Source of the DNA: an uncultured Hyphomonas sp.
GTDB taxonomy: Bacteria > Pseudomonadota > Alphaproteobacteria > Caulobacterales > Hyphomonadaceae
Length of the DNA stretch: 64,000 nucleotides
Direction of reading: 5' to 3'
Assembly (NCBI RefSeq): GCF_963675305.1
Contig: NZ_OY776147.1
Coordinates: 1,240,001-1,304,000, forward strand
Shown: piece after piece, positions 36,051 to 43,853 of the stretch
Layout: every line of letters starts with the position of its first letter
Numbering within the stretch: the stretch's first letter is position 1
Position numbers and translations under genes: made by a program
Notes under the pieces: model-generated
The model's database searches: none
What the model was told of the DNA's origin: nothing
The model's input: the letters and a program-made list of their open reading frames with translations, nothing else

Positions 36051-36848
36051 CTATTCGTCATATTCGTCAAAATCTGGGAGATCTTCGTACATTTCTGAAT
36101 CATCTTCCGGACGACCATTACGAATTGCTGCCTGACGCTGAGATGAATAAATACGCCGGAGGGCCACATAAGGTTCCGGCTGGGAGTTCAATTGCTCGAT
36201 CTGATCGTCCAGCGCGACGCGGGCATTCAGGCCGGACAGAACGCCCCGGCTGACCGCGATTTTGTCGTCCAGATCGGGGTCACCGTCGAATTCTGTCCAG
36301 GTCAGTGGGTCAAGGGCCCGGTCTACACCTGAGCCGAAAAGGTCGCGCGGCGTTGTCGGCCCCATGATCGGCATCACCAGGTAAGGACCGCTGTCGACCC
36401 CCCAGACGGCGAGCGTCTGTCCGAAGTCTTCCGAATGATGCTCCACGCCAAAATGGCCAGCGGCATCCCACAGGCCGGCGACGCCGACCGTTGTGTTGAT
36501 GGTGAATCGAACAAACGTGTCGGCAGCCCGTGATGGTTCCGCCTGCAGCACGTCATTTACGAAAATAACAGGCGCCCGGAGGTTGCGCAGGAAATCGCCA
36601 ATCCGGTCGCGCGCGAAACCGGGGGTTACGGTCTCATATACATCAGCGGCTGGGCCCAGGGCATATTTGTCCACGCCGTTGTTGAAGGCGAACATCTGCC
36701 TGTTGAACCCTTCATAGGGGTCAGCAATCGAACCGGGGTCCGAAGGATTCGGTGGAGTTGAAGCGCATGCGCCAAGCGTGAAGACCACCGCAGTGGCCGC
36801 AAACCGAACGTTCATAATTGCGATTTCCCGTTTCTTGGCCCGGTACAT
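36051..36848 (-). CDS. mlaA: MlaA/VacJ-family outer-membrane lipoprotein
   Basis: A MlaA-family lipoprotein: lipobox region TLGACAS, then DPYEGFNRQMFAFNNGVDKY, FARDRIGDFLRNLRAPVIFVNDVLQ, and GVDSGPYLVMPIMGPTTPRDL, which are family hallmarks. The start is put at 36848 (MYRAKKREIAIMNV) because GAGGG lies eight bases upstream; 36815 (MNVRFAA) gives a shorter signal peptide. It removes misplaced phospholipid from the outer leaflet together with MlaC. The promoter region holds a perfect palindrome. Confidence 0.88.
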   Translation of the reverse strand: MYRAKKREIAIMNVRFAATAVVFTLGACASTPPNPSDPGSIADPYEGFNRQMFAFNNGVDKYALGPAADVYETVTPGFARDRIGDFLRNLRAPVIFVNDVLQAEPSRAADTFVRFTINTTVGVAGLWDAAGHFGVEHHSEDFGQTLAVWGVDSGPYLVMPIMGPTTPRDLFGSGVDRALDPLTWTEFDGDPDLDDKIAVSRGVLSGLNARVALDDQIEQLNSQPEPYVALRRIYSSQRQAAIRNGRPEDDSEMYEDLPDFDEYDE

Positions 36849-36881
36849 GGTTATTTCCCTCAAATGACGCAACTGCCTCAT

Positions 36882-36899
36882 ATGTAATTCCAATTACAT
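36882..36899. promoter_or_regulatory. Perfect palindrome upstream of mlaA
   Basis: ATGTAATT (36882-36889), two bases, AATTACAT (36892-36899): an 18-base perfect palindrome 34 bases before the mlaA start and 66 bases before the ArsR-type gene. The half-site also occurs at 7068-7075 and 9390-9397 in the catabolic island. Confidence 0.55.
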
Positions 36900-36936
36900 G
36901 CGACAATGGTGCAACAGACTGACGCTTCTTGCAAAA

Positions 36937-36958
36937 CGTATAAAAGAATGTTTATACG
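36937..36958. promoter_or_regulatory. Candidate ArsR-type operator at the methionine operon start
   Basis: A perfect inverted repeat CGTATAAA-N6-TTTATACG (36937-36958) ends six bases before the ATG of the ArsR-methyltransferase gene and overlaps a TATAAA that may be the -10 element. Size and position fit an autoregulatory site. No ribosome site lies between it and the ATG. Confidence 0.7.
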
Positions 36959-36964
36959 ATCCTC

Positions 36965-37942
36965 ATGAGTGATCGATTTACCCTCACGCTGGAGCAGCTG
37001 CGAGCGGCTGGAGAGCCGACACGCCTGCGTATCCTCGCATTACTGCGTGAACGCGACCTTTCTGTGGGCGAAATCGTACAAATTCTTTCTCTCAGCCAGC
37101 CCCGATTGTCCCATCACCTCAAAGCATTGACGGGCGCAGGACTGGTTGAGCGCTTGCCGGAAGGCTCATTCGTTTTCTACCGGGCGGCGAGCGGAGGGGA
37201 CGGGCGTCTGTTTCTGGACTCGCTTTTTGATCAGCTGGGTGTTGATGTGCCGGAATTGCGACGAGACGCAGCGCGGTTGGACGAGGTCAGCGCATCGCGC
37301 GCTGCTTCCGCACAGGCCTATTTCTCGTCTGTTGCAGACAATTGGGATGCGATTCGGACGCTGCATTATCCAAATGAGGCCATCGAGCAGGCTTTGCTGG
37401 AGATTGCCGGACCGGGACCGTTCAGACGTGTTGTGGATTTCGGGACCGGAACCGGGCGGATGCTGACACTCTTCGCGCCGCTTGCTGCGGAGGCTGAAGG
37501 GATCGATCTCAGTCACCACATGCTGACCGTCGCGAGGGCGAATCTGGAACGGGATGGAAGCCCGGTTGCCCGCGTCAGGCAGGGGGATGTGACGGCAACC
37601 CCCTTCAAGGACGCTTCGGCTGATCTGGTGATCATTCATCAGGTGCTGCATTATGTAGATGCGCCGCATCGCGTGATCGCTGAAGCAGCGCGTGTCCTGC
37701 AGCCTGGCGGGCGCTTGCTGATCGTCGATTTCGCGCCGCACAATCTGGAGTTCCTCCGGACCGAGCATGGCCATCACCGCCTTGGCATGTCGCCGGAAGC
37801 GATGGAACGATGGGCTTCCTCCGCAGGGCTGAAACTGTCGGAGCCGCGCGCTTTGGCGCCACCTCCCGAGAACGAACAAGGGCTGACGGTCCATATCTGG
37901 ACTGCCGAAAAGCCCGCAAACGCGCAGGAATCCGCGGCATGA
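36965..37942 (+). CDS. ArsR-family regulator fused to a SAM methyltransferase domain
   Basis: A 325-residue fusion: an N-terminal ArsR winged-helix (about 10-80, LSQPRLSHHLKALTGAGLVERL) and a C-terminal class I methyltransferase with VVDFGTGTGRML (about 158-169). There is not a single Cys in the protein, so it cannot be a thiolate metal sensor. The domain pairing and the position at the head of the methionine operon, with a palindrome at its start codon, argue for a regulator of methionine/SAM-cycle genes that senses SAM or S-adenosylhomocysteine, by analogy with SahR/SamR-type ArsR regulators. Its stop overlaps the metF ATG (ATGA). Confidence 0.85.
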   Translation: MSDRFTLTLEQLRAAGEPTRLRILALLRERDLSVGEIVQILSLSQPRLSHHLKALTGAGLVERLPEGSFVFYRAASGGDGRLFLDSLFDQLGVDVPELRRDAARLDEVSASRAASAQAYFSSVADNWDAIRTLHYPNEAIEQALLEIAGPGPFRRVVDFGTGTGRMLTLFAPLAAEAEGIDLSHHMLTVARANLERDGSPVARVRQGDVTATPFKDASADLVIIHQVLHYVDAPHRVIAEAARVLQPGGRLLIVDFAPHNLEFLRTEHGHHRLGMSPEAMERWASSAGLKLSEPRALAPPPENEQGLTVHIWTAEKPANAQESAA

Positions 37943-38826
37943 GCACCTCTACGCCCCACGTTTCATTTGAGTTTTTCCCTCCAAAGAGCGACGCGATGGC
38001 AAATCGCCTTTGGGACACGGTACAGCGCCTTGAGCCGATGGCGCCGGACTTTGTGTCCGTTACCTATGGCGCAGGTGGTTCGACCCGTGAACGGACGCAT
38101 GAAACCGTCAAGCGCATCGCGCAGGAAACCAGCCTGAAACCCGCCGGACACCTGACCTGTGTGTCGGCGACGAAGGCGGAGGTGCTGGCGGTTGCGGAGG
38201 AGTATTGGCAGGCAGGGGTGAAGCATATTGTGGCGCTGCGGGGCGATCCGCCAGCGGGCATGGGGGCGAAGTTCGAGGCGCATCCGGGCGGCTTCCGCGA
38301 TGCCGTGGACCTGATAAAGGGGCTGCGGGAACATCGTCCGGAGCTCGGAAAATGTTTCGAAATTTCAGTGGCTTGCTATCCGGAACTCCACCCCGAGAGC
38401 CGGGGCTGGGAGGCCGAGATCGCCTATCTCAAGGCCAAACAGGATGCCGGCGCCGACCGTGCCATCACGCAATTCTTCTTCGAACCGGAGACCTATTTGA
38501 GCTTTCTGGACAAGGCGCGGGCAGGCGGCGTGACCATGCCTATCGTGCCCGGAATCATGCTTCAGGCGAACTTCCGCGGACTACAGCGGATCAGTGGACT
38601 CTGCGGGGCGACCATACCGGACTGGCTGGCGGACCTTTATGACGGTCTCGACGACGACGAGGAAACCCGCGAACTGGTCACTGCGAATGTCGCCGCCGAT
38701 CTCTGCCGCAAACTGGCGGAGCAAGGCGTCGAAAACTTTCACTTCTACACGCTGAACCGGGCGGGGCTGGCACTGTCCACTTGCCGCCTGCTCGGCCTGA
38801 AACCTCAATCGGCGGAGGCGGCCTGA
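37939..38826 (+). CDS. metF: Methylenetetrahydrofolate reductase
   Basis: A 295-residue flavoprotein starting MSTSTPHVSFEFFPPKSDAM, the family N-terminus. FVSVTYGAGGSTRERT, HIVALRGDPP and QFFFEPETYLSFLDKA are diagnostic. It reduces 5,10-methylene-THF to 5-methyl-THF, the methyl donor for methionine synthase encoded downstream. The ATG overlaps the regulator stop codon, so translation is coupled. Confidence 0.94.
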   Translation: MSTSTPHVSFEFFPPKSDAMANRLWDTVQRLEPMAPDFVSVTYGAGGSTRERTHETVKRIAQETSLKPAGHLTCVSATKAEVLAVAEEYWQAGVKHIVALRGDPPAGMGAKFEAHPGGFRDAVDLIKGLREHRPELGKCFEISVACYPELHPESRGWEAEIAYLKAKQDAGADRAITQFFFEPETYLSFLDKARAGGVTMPIVPGIMLQANFRGLQRISGLCGATIPDWLADLYDGLDDDEETRELVTANVAADLCRKLAEQGVENFHFYTLNRAGLALSTCRLLGLKPQSAEAA

Positions 38827-38829
38827 CCC

Positions 38830-39903
38830 ATGACCCGGCAAGAACGGATTGAAGCTCTCAAATCGGCTGCGAAAGAACGCATCCTCATTCTCGACGGATC
38901 CTGGGGGGTCATGATCCAGCGCCGAGGCTTGGAAGAGGCTGACTATCGCGGCGATCGCTTCACCGAGGCGGAGTATCCCGGGCAGATGAAGGGGAACAAT
39001 GACATTCTCTGCATCACCCGGCCGGACATCGTGACCGACCTGCACAATGCCTATTATGCGGCCGGTGCCGACATTTCAGAGACGAACACGTTCAGTGCGA
39101 CGGTTATCGCGCAGGATGACTACAAGCTGGATGCGCAATCGGTACGCGACATCAACCTCGAAGGCGCGAAGCTCGGTCGGGCAGCGGCGGACGCATGGAC
39201 CGCAAAGGAGCCGCACAAGCCGCGTTTCCTGGCCGGGTCCATCGGGCCGTTGAACAAGATGCTTTCCATGTCGTCGGACGTGAACGACCCGGGCGCGCGC
39301 TCGGTAACTTTCGACGAAGTGTATGAAGCCTACCGCCAGCAGGTGCAGGCCCTGAACGAAGGCGGTGTGGACCTCTACCTGATCGAGACGATTACCGACA
39401 CGCTGAATTGCAAGGCTTGCATCAAGGCGATCATGGATCTTGAAGCAGAGGGAATGGAGAAGCTGCCGATCTGGATTTCCGGCACGATCACCGACCGGTC
39501 CGGCCGAACGCTGTCCGGCCAGACGGTTGAGGCGTTCTGGAACTCAGTCCGCCATGCGAAGCCCTTCGCCATCGGCTTCAATTGCGCCCTCGGAGCAGAC
39601 CTGATGCGCCCGCACATCGCGGCGCTCTCCCGCGTGGCAGACACACTCGTCGCAGCTTATCCGAATGCCGGCCTGCCGAACGAGATGGGCCAGTATGATG
39701 AGCAGCCGGAACAGACCTCCGGCGCGGTTGGCGGCTGGGCGCAGGATGGCCTCGTAAACATTCTCGGCGGCTGCTGTGGCACGACGCCCGAGCATATTGC
39801 CGCCATCGCGAAAGCCGTGGAAGGCGTGAAGCCTCGCGATCCTGCTCCGGAGAAACACACAATGCGCCTCGCAGGCCTTGAGCCGTTCGAGGTGGTCTCG
39901 TGA
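38830..39903 (+). CDS. metH: Methionine synthase, homocysteine-binding half
   Basis: A 357-residue homocysteine S-methyltransferase domain equal to the N-terminal module of E. coli MetH. ILDGSWGVMIQRRGLEE opens it, and the zinc ligands are Cys252 (FNCALGAD) and Cys315/Cys316 (GGCCGTTPEH), the same 63-residue spacing as Cys247/310/311 in E. coli. The cobalamin and folate modules are encoded separately at 41125-43764, so methionine synthase is split. Three bases after metF. Confidence 0.93.
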   Translation: MTRQERIEALKSAAKERILILDGSWGVMIQRRGLEEADYRGDRFTEAEYPGQMKGNNDILCITRPDIVTDLHNAYYAAGADISETNTFSATVIAQDDYKLDAQSVRDINLEGAKLGRAAADAWTAKEPHKPRFLAGSIGPLNKMLSMSSDVNDPGARSVTFDEVYEAYRQQVQALNEGGVDLYLIETITDTLNCKACIKAIMDLEAEGMEKLPIWISGTITDRSGRTLSGQTVEAFWNSVRHAKPFAIGFNCALGADLMRPHIAALSRVADTLVAAYPNAGLPNEMGQYDEQPEQTSGAVGGWAQDGLVNILGGCCGTTPEHIAAIAKAVEGVKPRDPAPEKHTMRLAGLEPFEVVS

Positions 39904-40328
39904 CAAATCCGCCCGTTCAGTCCGGCGACCTGTTCGTCTTCTATGGCCTCCTGAAACTTGGTGCCGCAGGGCAGCCGGCGGATCTGCCGCTTGGAACTGC
40001 GGGGGCCTTCGGGGCACCCTGCCGGTTCCGTGGACGGATGGTGGACCTTGGCGGCTTTCCGGGAGTCGTGGCCGGTGACGAGCTTTGCCATGGCATCCGC
40101 TGGAAGCTGGACGATGTTGGCATCGTCGGCCCGATGGATGAATTCGAGGATGTAACCGACGACCCGGCCACCAGCCTCTACATTCGTACGCGCATTCCAC
40201 TGTGCGACGACTCAGGAAATGAGACCGGCGAAACCGCCTGGATCTACTGGTACAACAAACCGGTCGACGGCTTCCCGCCTGTCGCCGATGGCAACTGGCC
40301 GCTCGACGCTGGAAAAACAAGAAAATGA
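39900..40328 (+). CDS. Gamma-glutamylcyclotransferase-like protein
   Basis: A 142-residue GGCT/AIG2-fold protein. The substrate-binding motif FVFYGLLKLG is at about 11-20 and a candidate catalytic Glu is in GPMDEFEDV. Family members cyclise gamma-glutamyl amines to 5-oxoproline. It starts on the metH-N stop (ATGA) and ends on the next start (ATGA), so it is translated with the methionine genes, although no direct role in that pathway is known. Confidence 0.8.
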   Translation: MTNPPVQSGDLFVFYGLLKLGAAGQPADLPLGTAGAFGAPCRFRGRMVDLGGFPGVVAGDELCHGIRWKLDDVGIVGPMDEFEDVTDDPATSLYIRTRIPLCDDSGNETGETAWIYWYNKPVDGFPPVADGNWPLDAGKTRK

Positions 40329-41137
40329 CCACGCTCGCCTATGATGCCGTGATCGACCCGAAACGCCGCCTGGAGATTGAGACAAAGATTGCCGGGATAG
40401 AAGAGGGCAATCAGGTCAAGGTATTGTTCGCAATCGAAAGCGGTAGCCGGGCATGGGGGTTTCCATCTCCCGACAGCGATTACGACGTGAGGTTCGTATA
40501 TGCTCACAAACCTGATTCCTACCTGAGCATTTTTGATCGCAGGGATGTGATTGAGCTGCCGATCGAAGGCGATCTCGATATTAACGGCTGGGATATTCGC
40601 AAAGCGCTGTCGCTGCTGCTGAAACCCAATCCTGTTCTTCTCGAATGGTTGTCCAGCCCGATCAAATATAAGTGGGATGACGGCGCATGCAAAAGCCTTG
40701 TCGATTTCGCGAATGAAGTGGTCGCCCCCAGAGAATGTATTCCGCACTACTACCATCTGGCTCGGCGACAGTGGCTGCGGAACATTGAAGGTGAGACATC
40801 CGTCAATCTGAAGAAGTACTTTTACGTACTTCGTCCTGCACTTGCGATTCGGTGGGCACGCCTGAATCCCGGTACGCTTCCGCCGATGAATTTTCAACAG
40901 CTCGTGGCTGGGGTCGGTATAGAAGGGGCGCTTCAGAGCAAGATTGGTGAATTGTTGCGCGCGAAGGCTAAGGCAAGCGAGGTCGGAACTGGTCGTCGTA
41001 TCGCGGCTTTGGATGATCTAATCGAGTTCGAGCTCTCATGGGGAGCGGACAACTCTGGAAACAAACATGTGGTGTCTCCTGCCGAGAGGATAAAGGCAGA
41101 CGCACTCTTCAGGAAACTAGTGAGATGGCCAGCATGA
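40325..41137 (+). CDS. DNA-polymerase-beta-superfamily nucleotidyltransferase (RlaP/YcgL-like, COG3541)
   Basis: A 270-residue nucleotidyltransferase-fold protein: GSRAWGFPSPDSDYDVRF (about 40-57) gives the GS and DxD metal site, with a third acidic in DLDINGWD, followed by a helical domain. Similar proteins (COG3541) are of unknown function; some lie beside RNA ligases in phages. It lies between the two methionine synthase halves, overlapping both neighbours by ATGA. Its codon use looks more A+T-rich than the flanking met genes, which suggests later insertion. No HEPN partner is present. Confidence 0.85.
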   Translation: MTTLAYDAVIDPKRRLEIETKIAGIEEGNQVKVLFAIESGSRAWGFPSPDSDYDVRFVYAHKPDSYLSIFDRRDVIELPIEGDLDINGWDIRKALSLLLKPNPVLLEWLSSPIKYKWDDGACKSLVDFANEVVAPRECIPHYYHLARRQWLRNIEGETSVNLKKYFYVLRPALAIRWARLNPGTLPPMNFQQLVAGVGIEGALQSKIGELLRAKAKASEVGTGRRIAALDDLIEFELSWGADNSGNKHVVSPAERIKADALFRKLVRWPA

Positions 41138-43764
41138 CAGCTTCAGCTTCCCAATCCTTCGTGAACGTTGGTGAACGTACCAACGTTACGGGTTCCGCCG
41201 TATTCCGCCGCATGATCACGGAGGGCCGCTATGCGGACGCCGTCGAGGTTGCCCGCCAGCAGGTGGAGAACGGTGCGCAGGTGATCGACGTCAACATGGA
41301 CGAAGGCATGCTGGACGGTGCCGAGGCCATGCGCACCTTCCTGAACCTGATCGCCGCCGAGCCGGACATCGCTCGCGTGCCGGTGATGATCGACAGCTCC
41401 AAATGGGAGGTGATCGAGGCGGGCCTGAAATGCGTTCAGGGCAAATGTATTGTGAACTCCATCTCCATGAAGGAGGGCGAGGATACGTTCCGCGAGCAGG
41501 CGGCAAAGTGCCTGTCCTACGGAGCGGCTGTTGTCGTCATGGCTTTTGATGAAGTCGGGCAGGCGGACACGAAAGACCGCAAGGTCGAAATCTGTCAGAG
41601 GGCGTTCAGGATACTGACCGAAGAGGTGGGTTTCCCGGCGGAAGACATCATTTTCGACCCGAACATTTTCGCCGTGGCGACCGGGATCGAGGAACACAAC
41701 AACTACGCCGTGGATTTCATCGAGGCGACGCGTGTCATCCGCGAAACCTGCCCGGGGTGCCATATCTCCGGCGGCCTCTCCAACGTGTCGTTCAGTTTCC
41801 GGGGCAATGAACCCGTGCGCCGGGCGATGCACTCGGTCTTCCTTTACCACGCCATTCCGGCGGGCATGGACATGGGCATCGTCAATGCCGGCCAGCTGGA
41901 CATTTATGACGACATCCCGGCCGAACTGCGGGAGCGCGTGGAAGACGTCATCCTTAATCGCCGCGAAGACGCGACCGAACGTCTGATCGAGATTGCCGAA
42001 GGCCTGAAAGGGCAGAAGGGCAAGACGGCAGTGAAGGACCTGTCCTGGCGCGAGGCGCCGGTGAACAAACGACTGGAGCATGCGCTCGTTCACGGAATTA
42101 CCGAGTTCATCGATCAGGATACGGAGGAGGCCCGCCAGCAGGCAGAGCGCCCTCTGCATGTGATCGAAGGCCCGCTGATGGACGGCATGAACGTCGTCGG
42201 TGACCTGTTCGGATCCGGCAAGATGTTCCTGCCGCAGGTGGTGAAATCCGCCCGCGTGATGAAGCAGGCTGTGGCCTGGCTTGAGCCTTACATGGAAGAA
42301 GAGAAGCAACGCCTGGGCACGGTGGATGTCTCCAATGGCAAAGTGCTGATGGCGACCGTGAAGGGCGATGTGCACGACATCGGCAAGAACATTGTCGGCG
42401 TGGTGCTGGCCTGCAATGGCTACGACATCATCGATCTCGGCGTCATGGTGCCGGCGGAGACGATCCTCGACACGGCGGCGAAAGAAAACGTCGACGTCAT
42501 CGGCCTGTCCGGCCTGATTACGCCCAGCCTGGACGAGATGGTCTATGTGGCGGCTGAAATGGAGCGGCGTGGCATGGTGCAGCCGCTTCTGATCGGTGGC
42601 GCGACGACGAGCCCGGCGCACACGGCCGTGAAGATCGACCCCGTGATCAAAACGGCTCCGGTTCTGCATGTGACCGATGCCAGCCGCGCTGTCGGTGTTG
42701 TCAGCGCGCTGCTCAGCGCTGGTGAGAAACAGGGCCTGGTCGAGCAGACGCGGGCCCGGTACCTGCGTATGCGGGAATCCCGTCAGGGCGGTCCGCCCAA
42801 GCCGCGCTTGCCGATTGAAGTTGCGAGAGAGAAGGCGCTCCAGCCGGATTGGGAAAGCTATGACAGGCCGGTGCCGACGTTCAGCGGTGTGCAGACATTC
42901 GAAGACATCGATCTGGCGACACTTGCGCGCTACATTGACTGGACGCCGTATTTCTCTGCCTGGGACCTTGCCGGGAAGTATCCGGCGATCCTGGATGATG
43001 AGATTGTCGGGGAGGCCGCGACAACGCTCTGGCATGATACCCAGGCCATGATGCAGCAACTTGTCGGTGAGGCGTGGCTGAAACCGAAAGCTGTCGTTGG
43101 CTTCTGGAGGGCCAATCGCGACGGAGACGATATACGCCTTGAGACAGGTGATGTCTTCCATACGCTCCGCCAGCAGATGGAGAAGGACAACACGCGCGCG
43201 AATTTCGCGATGTCCGACTTTGTTGCGCCGGAAGGTGAAGACTGGATTGGCGGCTTCTGTGTCACTGCCGGACCGGAGGCCGATGTCATTGCTGCTGACT
43301 TTGCGAAGAAGGGTGACGATTATTCCTCCATCATGGTGAAGGCGTTGGCCGACCGTTTCGCCGAAGCCATGGCGGAGTACATGCACGAACGCGTGCGCCG
43401 CGAACTGTGGGCTTATGCACCGGAAGAGGCGTTGACGGAAAAAGACCTCATCGCCGAGAAGTACAGGGGTATCCGCCCGGCGCCCGGCTATCCGAGCCAG
43501 CCGGACCATACCGAGAAGGAAACCCTGTTCCGCCTGCTGGACGCTGAGAACCGGATTGGGGTGTCGCTGACATCCAGTTTCGCCATGACGCCGGCGGCCA
43601 GCGTTTCCGGGATGTATTTCGCGCATCCTGAGGCGGTGTATTTCGCCGTCGGCCGGATCGAGAAGGATCAGGTCGAGGATTATGCCCGGCGGAAAGGCTG
43701 GGACCAGCGCAAGGCAGAGCGGTGGCTGGCGCCGATCCTTAATTACGACCCTTTCGCGGCCTGA
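41125..43764 (+). CDS. metH: Methionine synthase, folate/cobalamin/activation modules
   Basis: An 879-residue protein from ATG 41125; ATG 41134, which overlaps the previous stop as ATGA, is an alternative. Modules in order: methyl-THF (pterin-binding) domain with NVGERTNVTGS at the start, cobalamin cap and Rossmann domain with GDVHDIGKNIVG (cobalt-ligand His417), and the SAM-binding reactivation domain with RPAPGYPSQPDHTEK (784 on). Together with the product of 38830-39903 it makes a cobalamin-dependent methionine synthase transferring methyl from 5-methyl-THF to homocysteine. Confidence 0.94.
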   Translation: MASMTASASQSFVNVGERTNVTGSAVFRRMITEGRYADAVEVARQQVENGAQVIDVNMDEGMLDGAEAMRTFLNLIAAEPDIARVPVMIDSSKWEVIEAGLKCVQGKCIVNSISMKEGEDTFREQAAKCLSYGAAVVVMAFDEVGQADTKDRKVEICQRAFRILTEEVGFPAEDIIFDPNIFAVATGIEEHNNYAVDFIEATRVIRETCPGCHISGGLSNVSFSFRGNEPVRRAMHSVFLYHAIPAGMDMGIVNAGQLDIYDDIPAELRERVEDVILNRREDATERLIEIAEGLKGQKGKTAVKDLSWREAPVNKRLEHALVHGITEFIDQDTEEARQQAERPLHVIEGPLMDGMNVVGDLFGSGKMFLPQVVKSARVMKQAVAWLEPYMEEEKQRLGTVDVSNGKVLMATVKGDVHDIGKNIVGVVLACNGYDIIDLGVMVPAETILDTAAKENVDVIGLSGLITPSLDEMVYVAAEMERRGMVQPLLIGGATTSPAHTAVKIDPVIKTAPVLHVTDASRAVGVVSALLSAGEKQGLVEQTRARYLRMRESRQGGPPKPRLPIEVAREKALQPDWESYDRPVPTFSGVQTFEDIDLATLARYIDWTPYFSAWDLAGKYPAILDDEIVGEAATTLWHDTQAMMQQLVGEAWLKPKAVVGFWRANRDGDDIRLETGDVFHTLRQQMEKDNTRANFAMSDFVAPEGEDWIGGFCVTAGPEADVIAADFAKKGDDYSSIMVKALADRFAEAMAEYMHERVRRELWAYAPEEALTEKDLIAEKYRGIRPAPGYPSQPDHTEKETLFRLLDAENRIGVSLTSSFAMTPAASVSGMYFAHPEAVYFAVGRIEKDQVEDYARRKGWDQRKAERWLAPILNYDPFAA

Positions 43765-43853
43765 GTTTTCGGTTTTCGCCGCCTCGGCGACTGGAAGGCA
43801 GGCTGCGAGTCGCCTAAACAGGAGCGGTGTCCACGGGAAGGGGCGGAGCCATC

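Noticed and set aside
36900..36964. SAM riboswitch before the methionine operon
   Set aside because: The leader is too short and the region instead holds a protein-operator-like palindrome.
36965..37942. Arsenic or metal-responsive ArsR regulator
   Set aside because: The protein has no Cys and none of the arsenic-resistance genes are adjacent.
40325..41137. Toxin-antitoxin system of the MNT/HEPN type
   Set aside because: The nucleotidyltransferase is larger than MNT antitoxins and no HEPN partner is adjacent; neighbours are methionine genes.
41143..43626. An 827-codon open frame antisense to the metH C-half
   Set aside because: It lies wholly within a gene with clear domains and results from high-GC codon bias; its translation has no recognisable domain and no ribosome site.
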